Shown here piece after piece: positions 1 to 8,371 of a DNA stretch of 20,816 nt. The stretch is from an uncultured Phascolarctobacterium sp. (GTDB lineage: Bacteria; Bacillota; Negativicutes; Acidaminococcales; Acidaminococcaceae), in contig NZ_CAADXO010000003.1 in the NCBI RefSeq assembly GCF_900753045.1, positions 1 to 20,816 on the forward strand, in the 5' to 3' direction. The position numbers and the translations under genes are program-made. The first letter of the stretch is position 1. The number at the start of each line of letters is the position of its first letter. Under the pieces are notes generated by a model. That model was not told the origin of the DNA. It made no database searches and worked only from the letters and a program-made list of their open reading frames with translations.

Positions 1-40
1 CCTCGACAAGCTCGGCACCTCTCCCCAAGGAGAGGCTTTT
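1..40. repeat. Fragment of a REP/MITE-like palindromic element (cut by the window edge)
   Basis: The first 40 bases contain a perfect 7-bp inverted repeat (CCTCTCC at 18-24, GGAGAGG at 29-35, 4-base loop) next to a second weaker inverted motif (CGA/TCG within 4-14). On the plus strand the hairpin is followed by CTTTTT. Read on the minus strand, downstream of the helicase stop codon, there is no T tract, so it is not a classical terminator for that gene. Paired short palindromes of this kind between genes resemble the dispersed palindromic elements common in gut Bacillota, but copy number cannot be seen from one truncated example. Confidence 0.35.
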
Positions 41-42
41 TA

Positions 43-1632
43 TTATCTTCTTGCCTTAGCAGGCTCAATATTAACCTTATACCCCTTGATAAAGTTCTTG
101 TTCATCGCACCGATAACCTTTTCGGCTACATCCTCCGGTACTTCAACAAAAGTAAACTTATCATAGATATTAATCAGGCCGATATCACGTGCCGGAATGT
201 CTGCTTCGATAGCAATGGTGCTGACAATATCCTTAACCATAATCTTCTGGCTGCGGCCAATGTTGATGAACAGGCGCACCATGCCCGGACGGCCGCCGGT
301 GTTGCGCAGGTCCTTGGAGAGGATATCCTCCTGCGGAGCCTCCAGAGCCTTAATGCCCTCCTGCATCAGCTTCAGAGCGGCGGCAGCAACTTCTTCGGCG
401 CTGTAATCATCCAGCAGGCTTTCGGCAATCGGCATATAGTCATGATATGCGTTCAGCTCCAGTACAGTCTGCATCTTGCTGATAATCTGGTCGCGCTGAC
501 GCTCGATAACGTTAGCAGCGGTCGGCAGCTGACGGCGTTGGATTTTAGTCTTGACGGTACGCTCAATCAGCTTCAGCTGACGGAACTCACGCGGAGTGAT
601 GAAGGTCATAGCTACACCGGTGTTGCCTGCACGACCGGTACGGCCGATGCGGTGAACGTAGCTTTCCGGATCCTGCGGAATATCAAAGTTGATAACGTGG
701 GTAATGTTGTCAACGTCTATGCCGCGGGCAGCAACGTCGGTAGCAATCAGCACATCAACAGCGCCCTCGCGGAATTTCTTCATTACGCGGTCACGCTGGT
801 TCTGGCTCAGGTCACCATGCAGGCCCTCAGCCATGTAGCCACGGCTGGAAAGTGCGATGGACAGGTCGTCAACACCCTTTTTGGTACGGCAGAAGATAAT
901 CAGCTTGCCGTCGATTTCTGCGTCCAGCAGACGGCACAGGCCTTCAATCTTATCCTTGGTTTCGAAATAGTATTGCTCAATCAGAGGTACAGTCAGCTCT
1001 TCCTTGGAAATGGTTACATTCTTCGGCGCCTTCATGTACTTCTTGGTCAGGCTCAGAATCGGACGGGGCATAGTTGCGGAGAACAGCAGAGTCTGGCGTT
1101 CAACCGGCAGGCTGTGCATAATTTCTTCGATATCATCAACAAAGCCCATATCCAGCATTTCGTCGGCCTCGTCCAGTACCAGGAATTTGATATGGTCCAG
1201 ACGGATAGTACCGCGGTTGATATGGTCAATCAAACGGCCCGGGGTACCGATAACAATCTGCACATTGTTGCGCAGCGCACGGATCTGGCGTTCAATCGGC
1301 TGGCCGCCGTAAACAGGCAGCGCACGCACGCGGCGGGTGCGGCCGATTTTGCCTACTTCTTCCGCAACCTGAATAGCCAGCTCACGGGTCGGAGTCATAA
1401 TCAGCGCCTGAATATGCTTGAAGTCGGTAATTGCCTGCACCAGAGGAATACCGAAGGCAGCGGTCTTGCCGGTACCGGTCTGTGCCTGGCCGATAACGTC
1501 GTTACCTTCGAGCACCAGGGGAATAGTAGCGGCCTGAATCGGAGAAGGCTCTTCGAAGCCCATGTCAGTCAGGGCGGTTACAATTTTTTTGTCCAGCTCT
1601 AATTCGCCGAACATCTCTTTTTGAATGGTCAT
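43..1632 (-). CDS. DEAD-box ATP-dependent RNA helicase (DeaD/CshA-like) with C-terminal RRM-like RNA-binding domain
   Basis: A 529-residue DEAD-box helicase that unwinds RNA duplexes using ATP, with likely roles in ribosome assembly or RNA decay. All core motifs are visible: Q motif (about 26-34), Walker A AQTGTGKT (50-57), PTREL (81-85), TPGR (130-133), DEAD (154-157), SAT (185-187), and in the second RecA lobe ATDVAARGID (297-306) and HRIGRTGR (327-334). Residues about 450-525 resemble the DbpA-type RRM domain of DeaD/CshA proteins, and the protein ends in a short basic tail. The ATG shares one base with the cinA stop codon (TAATG), with GGAGGA about 9 bases upstream inside cinA, so translation is probably coupled to cinA. 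The family is certain; which DEAD-box paralog this is (deaD or cshA) is not resolved. It is the last gene of the series. Confidence 0.95.
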   Translation of the reverse strand: MTIQKEMFGELELDKKIVTALTDMGFEEPSPIQAATIPLVLEGNDVIGQAQTGTGKTAAFGIPLVQAITDFKHIQALIMTPTRELAIQVAEEVGKIGRTRRVRALPVYGGQPIERQIRALRNNVQIVIGTPGRLIDHINRGTIRLDHIKFLVLDEADEMLDMGFVDDIEEIMHSLPVERQTLLFSATMPRPILSLTKKYMKAPKNVTISKEELTVPLIEQYYFETKDKIEGLCRLLDAEIDGKLIIFCRTKKGVDDLSIALSSRGYMAEGLHGDLSQNQRDRVMKKFREGAVDVLIATDVAARGIDVDNITHVINFDIPQDPESYVHRIGRTGRAGNTGVAMTFITPREFRQLKLIERTVKTKIQRRQLPTAANVIERQRDQIISKMQTVLELNAYHDYMPIAESLLDDYSAEEVAAAALKLMQEGIKALEAPQEDILSKDLRNTGGRPGMVRLFINIGRSQKIMVKDIVSTIAIEADIPARDIGLINIYDKFTFVEVPEDVAEKVIGAMNKNFIKGYKVNIEPAKARR

Positions 1633-2894
1633 TAATTTTTATCCTCCGTATTGTTTTTTTCTTCTAATAATTTATCAATAGCCATGGAAATAGCTGTCTG
1701 AGCTATTCTCAGCTTATTTTCTGTTCTTGTCGACATAAAATGGTGCTCCTGGCAATATACCACGTTGTCGGTAGCAACGGCAATATATACAAGGCCTACC
1801 GGCTTGCCCTCGCTGGCTCCCGGTCCGGCGTTGCCCGTAATGCTCACACCATAATCACTGCCCAGCTGCTTGCGCACGCCCAGCGCCATTTCGCAGGCGG
1901 TTTCGCGGCTGACAGCGCCGTATTTGGCCAGCGTATCTGCCTGCACATGCAGCAGCTTCTGCTTAGCCATGTTAGTGTAGCTGACGATGCTTCCCAGCAG
2001 ATATTCGCTGCTGCCCGGCACATCTGTAACCAGGCTGCTGGCAAGACCGCCGCTGCAGGATTCCGCAAAGGCAATAGTTTTGCCCTGCTTCAGCAGCTCC
2101 TGCCCCAGGCATGCCGCCAGAGTGGCATCATCCACACCGTATATATAATTATCAACGCTCTTGCGTACCTTGGCTTCCATAGCGTCAAGCAGTTTGACTG
2201 CCTCCTTGTCATTGGCAGCCTTCGCCGTAAGCCTGATGAGAATTTCACCGTAGCGGGCATAAAGCGCAATCGTCGGATTGGTCTGCGCCATAATCAGCTC
2301 GTCGAGCTTGGATGCTACCATGGATTCGCCGATACCGCGCAGATGCAAGGTGCGCGACATGATAATGCCGTGCTCGCTGAAGCGCTGCAGCATCCGCGGC
2401 AGCAGCTGCTTTTCGCACACATCCGTAAGCTCGCTCGGAGGTCCTGGCAGCATAATGAAGATTTTATCCTTATATTCCAGCCACAGTCCGGGAGCGGTAC
2501 CCACATCGTTCTGCAGTACCTCGGCACCGATTGGCACATATGCCTGCTTTTCGTTATTTTGCGAGGGGCAAAGTCCCTTCTTGGCAAAATAAGCATCTAT
2601 GCGTCCCCACGTATCCAAATCGAGATAGCCTTCGGTATGACATACCTCCATTACCATCTCCTTGGTAATATCACCGCGCGTCGGTCCCAGACCGCCGCTG
2701 GTAATGATGATATCGGCGCGCTGCATGGCCTGCTCCAGCACTGCGCGCATACGCTCCGGATTATCTCCGACCGTAGTGTGATATAAAACATCAAAGCCTA
2801 TATTGTTCAGCTTGCGGGATAAATACTGCACATTGGTGTTTAAAATTTCACCCAGCAGCAGCTCCGTCCCGGTAGTAATGATTTCAACCTTCAT
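1632..2894 (-). CDS. cinA: CinA: competence/damage-inducible protein A, nicotinamide-nucleotide amidohydrolase
   Basis: Full-length 420-residue CinA. The N-terminal half is a MoaB/MogA-like (MoCF) domain with TTGTELLLG (7-15), the SGGLGPT loop (66-72) and LPGPPSEL (149-156), as in the ADP-ribose pyrophosphatase half of CinA. The C-terminal half (about 255-415) is the NMN deamidase domain, with AESCSGG (277-283) carrying the likely active-site serine/cysteine region and TGNAGP (353-358). The enzyme recycles NMN to nicotinic acid mononucleotide in NAD salvage; the competence name is historical. It lies 48 bases after rimO and overlaps the helicase gene by one base. In B. subtilis the equivalent neighbourhood is spoIIIE-ymfM-pgsA-cinA-recA; here pgsA is absent between rimO and cinA, and a helicase sits where recA would be. 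Confidence 0.95.
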   Translation of the reverse strand: MKVEIITTGTELLLGEILNTNVQYLSRKLNNIGFDVLYHTTVGDNPERMRAVLEQAMQRADIIITSGGLGPTRGDITKEMVMEVCHTEGYLDLDTWGRIDAYFAKKGLCPSQNNEKQAYVPIGAEVLQNDVGTAPGLWLEYKDKIFIMLPGPPSELTDVCEKQLLPRMLQRFSEHGIIMSRTLHLRGIGESMVASKLDELIMAQTNPTIALYARYGEILIRLTAKAANDKEAVKLLDAMEAKVRKSVDNYIYGVDDATLAACLGQELLKQGKTIAFAESCSGGLASSLVTDVPGSSEYLLGSIVSYTNMAKQKLLHVQADTLAKYGAVSRETACEMALGVRKQLGSDYGVSITGNAGPGASEGKPVGLVYIAVATDNVVYCQEHHFMSTRTENKLRIAQTAISMAIDKLLEEKNNTEDKN

Positions 2895-2942
2895 CCTGCT
2901 GTCACCCTCTCACCGGTTATTTTGACTCTTACAGAAACGCTC

Positions 2943-4268
2943 TTAAACCAGCTCTGCCACCATTTCATAGGTAAAGCCTTGCAGAATACGCACTCTTACC
3001 ATCTGGCCTACCTCCAGCTCGGCGGCATTTTCGATAAAGATGTTGCCGTCGATATCAGGTGCCTCGTGATAGGAACGTCCTACAGCAAGAGCGGGGTTTT
3101 CTTCATCAAAGTCTTCGACGATAACGTCCAGCTCCTCATCCTCGCGCTCCTGATGGATTTCTTCGGAAATACCTGCCTGCAGCGCCATCAGCTCATGATA
3201 GCGGTTTTCCTTAACCTCAGGCTCAATCTGGTTTTCCATAGCGCCGGCAACAGTGCCCTCCTCTTGGGAATACTGGAACACGCCTGCATTTTCAAAGCGC
3301 TGCTTTTCAACAAAATCCATCAGCTCCGCAAAATCCTCATCGGTTTCACCTGGGAAGCCCACGATGAAGGTAGTGCGGATACTAATTCCCGGAATACGCT
3401 CACGCAGCTTGGCCAGAAGCTCTTCTACCTGTGCGCGTGTATCGTAACGGTTCATGCTTTCCAGCAGTCTGTCGCTGGCATGCTGCAGAGGAATATCAAT
3501 ATACTTGCACACCTTGTCGCATTCGGCGAAGGCTGCAATCAAATCATCCGTAAAGTTGTTGGGATACAGGTACATAACGCGGATCCACTCGATGCCCTCC
3601 AGCTCGTTGAGGTCACGCAGCAGCTGCGGCAAAAGCAGCTTGCCGGTGAGGTCTTCACCGTAGCGGGTGGTGTCCTGCGCCACGACAATCAGCTCCTTGG
3701 TGCCGTGAGCAGCAAGGCTTCTTGCCTCTGCCATAACCTCATCATAAGGACGGCTGGTGTAGGGACCGCGCAGCTGCGGAATAATGCAGTAGGAGCAGCA
3801 GTTGTCGCAGCCCTCGGCAATTTTCAGATACGCCATGTAACCAGGCGTAGTCAGCATTCTGGGCAGAGCCTGTACATTTTTGCTTTCCAGCTTCTGCAGA
3901 TGCTTTACGCGCTTGCCTGCCAGCACCTGGTCGATAACCCAACCGATATCGGTGAAGCTGTCGGTGCCGACGATAGCGTCAACCTCAGGCATGCTTTCGA
4001 AAAGCTCGTCTGCATAACGCTGGCCAAGGCAGCCCGTCATAATCAGATACTTGCAGCTGCCCTCCTCCTTATATTGCGCCATTTGTAAAATTGTGCTGAT
4101 GGATTCTTCCTTCGCACTTTCGATAAAACCGCAGGTATTAACAATAATCAGTTCGGCATCTGCGGGATCATTGGTAATCTCCAGCTGCTTATCCTTGATA
4201 ATACCCAGCATAACTTCAGAATCTACCAGATTTTTGGGACAGCCGAGGCTGACCATACCTATTTTCAT
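2943..4268 (-). CDS. rimO: RimO: ribosomal protein uS12 methylthiotransferase
   Basis: A 441-residue radical SAM methylthiotransferase that adds a methylthio group to a conserved aspartate of ribosomal protein S12. The N-terminal UPF0004 domain has the three cysteines of the auxiliary [4Fe-4S] cluster (C10 in SLGCPKN, C46 in NTCGF, C80 in TGCLGQR). The radical SAM cluster motif C-x3-C-x2-C is C154, C158, C161. A TRAM RNA/protein-binding domain closes the protein (about 375-441). Starting MKIGMVSLGCPKN and the SLGCPKNLVDSE motif favour RimO over MiaB. The ATG has GGAGGT five bases upstream. It follows the lipoprotein gene across a 135-base gap holding a heptamer repeat and a palindrome, and precedes cinA by 48 bases. 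Confidence 0.96.
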   Translation of the reverse strand: MKIGMVSLGCPKNLVDSEVMLGIIKDKQLEITNDPADAELIIVNTCGFIESAKEESISTILQMAQYKEEGSCKYLIMTGCLGQRYADELFESMPEVDAIVGTDSFTDIGWVIDQVLAGKRVKHLQKLESKNVQALPRMLTTPGYMAYLKIAEGCDNCCSYCIIPQLRGPYTSRPYDEVMAEARSLAAHGTKELIVVAQDTTRYGEDLTGKLLLPQLLRDLNELEGIEWIRVMYLYPNNFTDDLIAAFAECDKVCKYIDIPLQHASDRLLESMNRYDTRAQVEELLAKLRERIPGISIRTTFIVGFPGETDEDFAELMDFVEKQRFENAGVFQYSQEEGTVAGAMENQIEPEVKENRYHELMALQAGISEEIHQEREDEELDVIVEDFDEENPALAVGRSYHEAPDIDGNIFIENAAELEVGQMVRVRILQGFTYEMVAELV

Positions 4269-4301
4269 TCTTTACCTCCAAAACCTGCTGCCCTCACCCA
4301 A

Positions 4302-4315
4302 GCTGTCGGGACAGC
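4302..4315. repeat. 14-base palindrome in the rimO leader
   Basis: GCTGTC GG GACAGC is a perfect 6-bp inverted repeat with a 2-base centre, 34 bases upstream of the rimO start. It is not followed by a T run on either strand, so it is not a terminator. It could be an operator or a remnant of a palindromic repeat; nothing else in the sequence decides between these. Confidence 0.4.
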
Positions 4316-4327
4316 AAGCAAGAGCAT

Positions 4328-4411
4328 AAATCACTATAATCTAATCACTAATCACTGATGACTAACGACTAATCACTGTTCACTAATCACTAATCACTAA
4401 TCACTATTTAC
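4328..4411. repeat. Degenerate heptanucleotide tandem repeat, consensus TAATCAC, about 12 units
   Basis: The interval divides exactly into twelve 7-base units. Six are TAATCAC exactly (4342, 4349, 4370, 4384, 4391, 4398) and the rest differ at one to four positions, keeping the terminal AC best. On the transcribed minus strand it reads as repeats of GTGATTA that begin inside the last codons of the lipoprotein gene, include its TAG stop, and run toward rimO. Because 7 is not a multiple of 3, the array places TAG/TGA stops in all three frames. A second array of the same kind lies at 10979-11048. Confidence 0.85.
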
Positions 4412-5393
4412 TGAAACGAACCTTACTCAGCCACTTATTTGTCAGGCCGTCCTGCTTAACAGGCTCCAGATAACTGCTGTTGAGCCAGATTTTATCGGCA
4501 TCGGCGGCAGCCGCATCAAAGCCGCGCGGGAAAAGGAACAGATAGCCTGTAGCGTTTTCCTGCGCTATCGCCTGCACCTGCTCGCTTGTCAAAAGCCATT
4601 CCATAACCTTCAGGCCCTGCAAATCATCTGCATTATTCTTAAACAGGCCTACGCAGAAAAGATTTACCGGCGTGCCTTCCTTGGGATAGACAACATAAGC
4701 GGGAAATTTATTTTCCAGATATTTAAAAACGTAGCTTTGTCTGGTAATAGCCACATCCGCATCACCTACCGCCGCCATGCGCACAGGTGTAAAGGGAAAC
4801 TTGGAATATTGCCCGATAAAGCGGTTGATATTGCCTAAATACTCCAGCGATTCATCCTCGCCGAAGCGGTCTGCCAGACCTGCCAGAAAGTTTTGCGTGC
4901 TGTTGCTGTCGGATAAATTTTCCAGAGCAATGCGCAGCTGCTCTTTCCCTGCCAAATCCTGCCAGCTGCAGATATTGGCCTGACCGACAGTACGGGCATA
5001 CTGCTGATTGACCAGAAAAACTATCGGATCATAGAAAACGCCGTACCAGCTCAGGTCCGCATCACGGAACTTCTGCGGCAGTCTGTCGCCATCGGCAAAG
5101 GCCACAGGCTTCAGGCGTCCCTGACGCTTCAGGCCGGCAAGCGTGCGCTGCTCGGCCAGCACAACATCCGGCAGCTCACCGTTGGGCTTCAGCTCGTAAA
5201 TAGCCTTCAGCTGCAGCTTAGCCTTATTTTCCTTATTAAAGGCATCAACCAGATTTTCAGTAAATTTATTATCAAGCTCGGAATACAGGATAACGGTTTT
5301 TTCCCCTGCGTTCTGTACAGGAGCAGGCTGCTCACCGCAGCCTCCCGTCAGTATTCCGGCCAAAATCAGCACTAAAAAGATACAACGGATCAT
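4404..5393 (-). CDS. Extracellular substrate-binding lipoprotein (type 2 periplasmic-binding fold, iron(III)-type family)
   Basis: A 329-residue secreted lipoprotein. Residues 1-18 are a signal peptide with a hydrophobic core and a lipobox LTGGC, with C19 as the lipid-anchored residue. The mature part has the outline of SBP_bac type 2 binding proteins of the AfuA/FbpA iron(III) or phosphonate class: an opening strand with VILYSELD, a hinge region WYGVFYDPIVFLVN (about 115-128), a VGDADVAITRQSYV ligand-side segment, and a C-terminal half ending in WLLTSEQVQAIAQENATG. The ligand cannot be read from sequence. No permease or ATPase gene is adjacent, so it is an orphan binding protein or works with a distant transporter. 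It starts 15 bases after the ygiQ-like gene, with GGAGGG five bases before the ATG, so the two are cotranscribed. The stop codon TAG lies inside the heptamer repeat. Confidence 0.85.
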   Translation of the reverse strand: MIRCIFLVLILAGILTGGCGEQPAPVQNAGEKTVILYSELDNKFTENLVDAFNKENKAKLQLKAIYELKPNGELPDVVLAEQRTLAGLKRQGRLKPVAFADGDRLPQKFRDADLSWYGVFYDPIVFLVNQQYARTVGQANICSWQDLAGKEQLRIALENLSDSNSTQNFLAGLADRFGEDESLEYLGNINRFIGQYSKFPFTPVRMAAVGDADVAITRQSYVFKYLENKFPAYVVYPKEGTPVNLFCVGLFKNNADDLQGLKVMEWLLTSEQVQAIAQENATGYLFLFPRGFDAAAADADKIWLNSSYLEPVKQDGLTNKWLSKVRFSK

Positions 5394-5408
5394 CTCATCC
5401 CTCCGTTA

Positions 5409-7334
5409 CTATCTGCGGCGCTTATCCTCACGCCTTTTTCCACCGGTACTGCCTGAAGCGGTACTGCGCGTTGCCTTACGCGCTCCACTGCCGGCAGCAC
5501 TGCGGTTTGCATTACGCTTCGCGCCTCGCGCTCCGCCGCGCTGCTCCTGCTCCGTATGCAGCAGGCATTTATGTCCGCTGCCCACAAGGTCCATGCGTCC
5601 TGCCTTCTGCAGTGCCTCCAGCACCAGCTTGCGGTTACGCGGAGCACGGTACTGCATCAGCGCACGCTGCATTGCCTTATCATGCGGATTGCGGGCAACA
5701 AATACGGTTTCGCCGCTTTCCGGGTCGATGCCGGAATAATACATCGCCGTCGCCGCACTGCCGGGAGTAGGAATGAAGTCCTGCACCTGCTCCGGATTGT
5801 GCTTGATGTCACGCAAAAACTCTGCCAGCTCAATAGCATTGTTCAGCGTGCAGCCCGGATGGCTGGAAATAAAGTACGGCACCAGATATTGCGGCAGGCC
5901 GATTTCTTTATTTTTTTGCGTAAACATGCGCATAAACTTCAGATAAACTTCCTTGCCGGGCTTGCCCATACGCGCCAGAACCTGCGGTGCGATATGCTCG
6001 GGCGCAATCTTCAGCAGACCGCTGATATGATAACGGCACAGCTCGTCCAGAAACTCCTGCTTTTTATCCGCCAGCAGATAATCATAACGGATACCGCTGC
6101 GGATAAACACCTTCTTGACGCCCGGTAACGCGCGCAGCTTGCGCAGCAGCGCTATATAATCGCTGTGGTCGGCATCAATATTGGGGCACGGCTTGGGGAA
6201 CAAACACTGCCTGTCCTTGCACACGCCGTATTTCAGCTGCTTGGCACAGGAAGGATGGCGGAAGTTGGCCGTAGGGCCGCCGACGTCATGGATATAACCC
6301 TTGAAGCCGGGAAGCTGTATCAGCAGCTTTGCCTCGCGCAGAATAGATTCATGGCTGCGCGCCTGAATAATACGTCCCTGATGCGCATGAATAGCGCAGA
6401 AGGAACAGCTGCCGAAGCAGCCTCTGCTGCTGACTAAGCTGAACTGAACCTCCTCCAGCGCCGCCACGCCGCCCTTGGCATCGTAGCTCGGATGCCACTT
6501 ACGCATATAGGGCAAATCGTAGATAGCGTCCATCTCCTCCATCGTCAGCGGGAAGATGTTCGGATTCTGTACGATATATTTCTTCTGTCCCTTCTGGACT
6601 ACCGGCTTGCCGTAGAACGGATCCTGCTCCTTGCTCTGCAGCTTAAAGGCTCTGGCAAATTCCTTGCGGTCGTCCTTGATAGCCTTCCAGTCGGGAAGCT
6701 CCACGTATTCCTCATCAGGCAAAGTGTCGGACATATAGGCCGTGCCGCGGATATAATGCATATCCTCGGCGCTGGCACCGCCTGCCAGATAGTCGGCAAT
6801 TTCCACTACCTGCTTTTCGCCCATGCCGTAAACCAAAAGGTCCGCGCCGCTGCTCTCCAGAATAGAGGGCATCAGCTTGTTTTCCCAGTAGTCAAAATGC
6901 ACAAAACGGCGCAGGCTGGCTTCAATGCCGCCGATAATTACAGGCATATCCGGCCACAGCTTTTTGACGAGCTGCGCATAAACGGCCGTGGCGTGGTCGG
7001 GACGCTGTCCCACCGCACCGCCTGCGGTATATTTGTCGACAGAACGCTCATTCTTGGCTGCCGTATAACGGCACAGCATGGAGTCAAGGTTGCCGCCGGA
7101 AATAAGCACGCCCAGTCGCGGCTTGCCCAGCTCTGCCATATATTCTGCTTTATCCCAACGCGGCTGGCACAGCATAGCTACCTTGTAGCCCTGCGCCTCC
7201 AGCACACGGCAGATTACTGCCGGACCGAAGGAGGGATGGTCTACATAAGCATCGCCGCTGATAAACAGAAAGTCAATCTGCTCCCAGCCACGCTCGGCAA
7301 TTTCTTGAGCGGAAATTGGTAAAAACTGTTTCAT
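5409..7334 (-). CDS. YgiQ-family radical SAM protein
   Basis: A 641-residue YgiQ/UPF0313 radical SAM protein. The N-terminal segment opens FLPIS...GWEQIDFLFISGDAYVDHPSFG, typical of the family. The radical SAM cluster motif is C306-x3-C310-x2-C313 in SSRGCFGSCSFCAIHAHQGR. Further cysteines follow in the SCAKQLKYGVCKDRQC region (about 370-390), and a DUF3362-like segment occupies about 500-600. The last 45 or so residues are an arginine-, glycine- and serine-rich basic tail, which could bind nucleic acid. The biochemical function of the family is unestablished as far as I know. It starts 21 bases after the rodZ-like gene, with CAGGAG seven bases before the ATG, and stops with TAG 15 bases before the lipoprotein gene. 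Confidence 0.93.
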   Translation of the reverse strand: MKQFLPISAQEIAERGWEQIDFLFISGDAYVDHPSFGPAVICRVLEAQGYKVAMLCQPRWDKAEYMAELGKPRLGVLISGGNLDSMLCRYTAAKNERSVDKYTAGGAVGQRPDHATAVYAQLVKKLWPDMPVIIGGIEASLRRFVHFDYWENKLMPSILESSGADLLVYGMGEKQVVEIADYLAGGASAEDMHYIRGTAYMSDTLPDEEYVELPDWKAIKDDRKEFARAFKLQSKEQDPFYGKPVVQKGQKKYIVQNPNIFPLTMEEMDAIYDLPYMRKWHPSYDAKGGVAALEEVQFSLVSSRGCFGSCSFCAIHAHQGRIIQARSHESILREAKLLIQLPGFKGYIHDVGGPTANFRHPSCAKQLKYGVCKDRQCLFPKPCPNIDADHSDYIALLRKLRALPGVKKVFIRSGIRYDYLLADKKQEFLDELCRYHISGLLKIAPEHIAPQVLARMGKPGKEVYLKFMRMFTQKNKEIGLPQYLVPYFISSHPGCTLNNAIELAEFLRDIKHNPEQVQDFIPTPGSAATAMYYSGIDPESGETVFVARNPHDKAMQRALMQYRAPRNRKLVLEALQKAGRMDLVGSGHKCLLHTEQEQRGGARGAKRNANRSAAGSGARKATRSTASGSTGGKRREDKRRR

Positions 7335-7355
7335 TAAAAACTCCTGAACAAATTA

Positions 7356-8354
7356 TTATTTCTTCTTATCGGCCTTCGCTTCGCCGGCAGCTTGCGGCTG
7401 CTGCGGCTCAGCCGGCTTAACCTCAGCCTGCGGCTTCGGTTCTTCTGCCTTCGGCGCAGGTGCTGCTGCAGCCGGCTGCGGTGCTGCTTCCTCTACTGCG
7501 GCAGCAGGTGCAGCCTTGGTTTCAGGCTCGGACTGCTGTGCAGCCTCCTCTGCTTTTTTCTCAGCTGCAGGCTGTGCGGGAGCGTTGCGCAGATAGGTCT
7601 TGACAGCCACGCCATGCTCGCCCTTCAGGTCAACAGCCTCGCCGTTCACCTTGATGCGCACAACGCCGATATTACCGTATTTGATAATCAGCTTATCCTT
7701 AGCCTCAAAATGCTTGCTTTCCTTAGCATGCAGAATGCCGGCAAAAAGCTCCTTGCCGTCGGCACTTGCCTCCAGCCAGCAGTCACCCTCGGCCTCCAGG
7801 TCAACGGTAACCTTATCCAGCACTGCGGGTGCTTTGGCTTCGGGCTTAACCTGCTCGGTCTGCTTAGCCTCTTCCTTAGGCATATTCTTAAAATAGTTAA
7901 TAGTAGCTGGAATAGCAAAATAGCCTGCTGTGAGCACCGCTACCGCTGCTAAGCCTGCCAGACACTGCTTCATCGGCAGCTTCGGCAAACCCGGCATTTC
8001 AAAGCGGCCCGTACCACTGCCGATATCACGCTTATCCTTCAGCTGGATGTTGAGGCGGACCTTTTCCACCTCGCGGATACCCTGGCTGCGTACAGCCTCT
8101 GCCGCCATACCGGCAGCACTTGCTTTATATTCATTAACAAGCTCCGGACCGTTCAGTCCCAGATAATTACCGTAGTTGCGGATTATTCCCTTCAGGAAAA
8201 CCTCGCCCGGAGTCTTGTCATATTCGTCATTTTCTACAGCCTGCAGATAACGGCTGCGGATACTGGTAGCCTTTTCGGCATCAGCCAGGGAAATACCCTT
8301 GGCCAGTCTTGCTTCTTTTAAAATTGCGCCGACAGTCTTTTCCTTATCATCCAT
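7356..8354 (-). CDS. RodZ-like membrane protein with N-terminal helix-turn-helix and C-terminal DUF4115 domain
   Basis: A 332-residue RodZ/YmfM-type protein. Residues 8-72 form the cytoplasmic HTH_25 domain, followed by a basic linker, one transmembrane helix (about 131-150), and an external DUF4115 beta domain (about 183-256). The tail (258-332) is almost entirely alanine, proline, glutamate, glutamine and lysine. RodZ links the MreB cytoskeleton to the membrane and supports cell elongation; that role is assumed from family membership. The position directly after ftsK (17-base gap) matches the ymfM position in Bacillota. GGAGGT lies nine bases before the ATG. The low-complexity tail also produces a long but meaningless reading frame on the opposite strand. 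Confidence 0.88.
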   Translation of the reverse strand: MDDKEKTVGAILKEARLAKGISLADAEKATSIRSRYLQAVENDEYDKTPGEVFLKGIIRNYGNYLGLNGPELVNEYKASAAGMAAEAVRSQGIREVEKVRLNIQLKDKRDIGSGTGRFEMPGLPKLPMKQCLAGLAAVAVLTAGYFAIPATINYFKNMPKEEAKQTEQVKPEAKAPAVLDKVTVDLEAEGDCWLEASADGKELFAGILHAKESKHFEAKDKLIIKYGNIGVVRIKVNGEAVDLKGEHGVAVKTYLRNAPAQPAAEKKAEEAAQQSEPETKAAPAAAVEEAAPQPAAAAPAPKAEEPKPQAEVKPAEPQQPQAAGEAKADKKK

Positions 8355-8371
8355 TTCGCCTGCACCTCCGC

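Noticed and set aside
18..40. Intrinsic terminator of the helicase gene
   Set aside because: The T run follows the hairpin on the plus strand; on the helicase strand no T tract follows.
442..1602. 386-residue open frame on the plus strand opposite the helicase gene
   Set aside because: It is antisense to a fully conserved DEAD-box gene, has no recognisable domain and no ribosome-binding site; a by-product of codon bias in the real gene.
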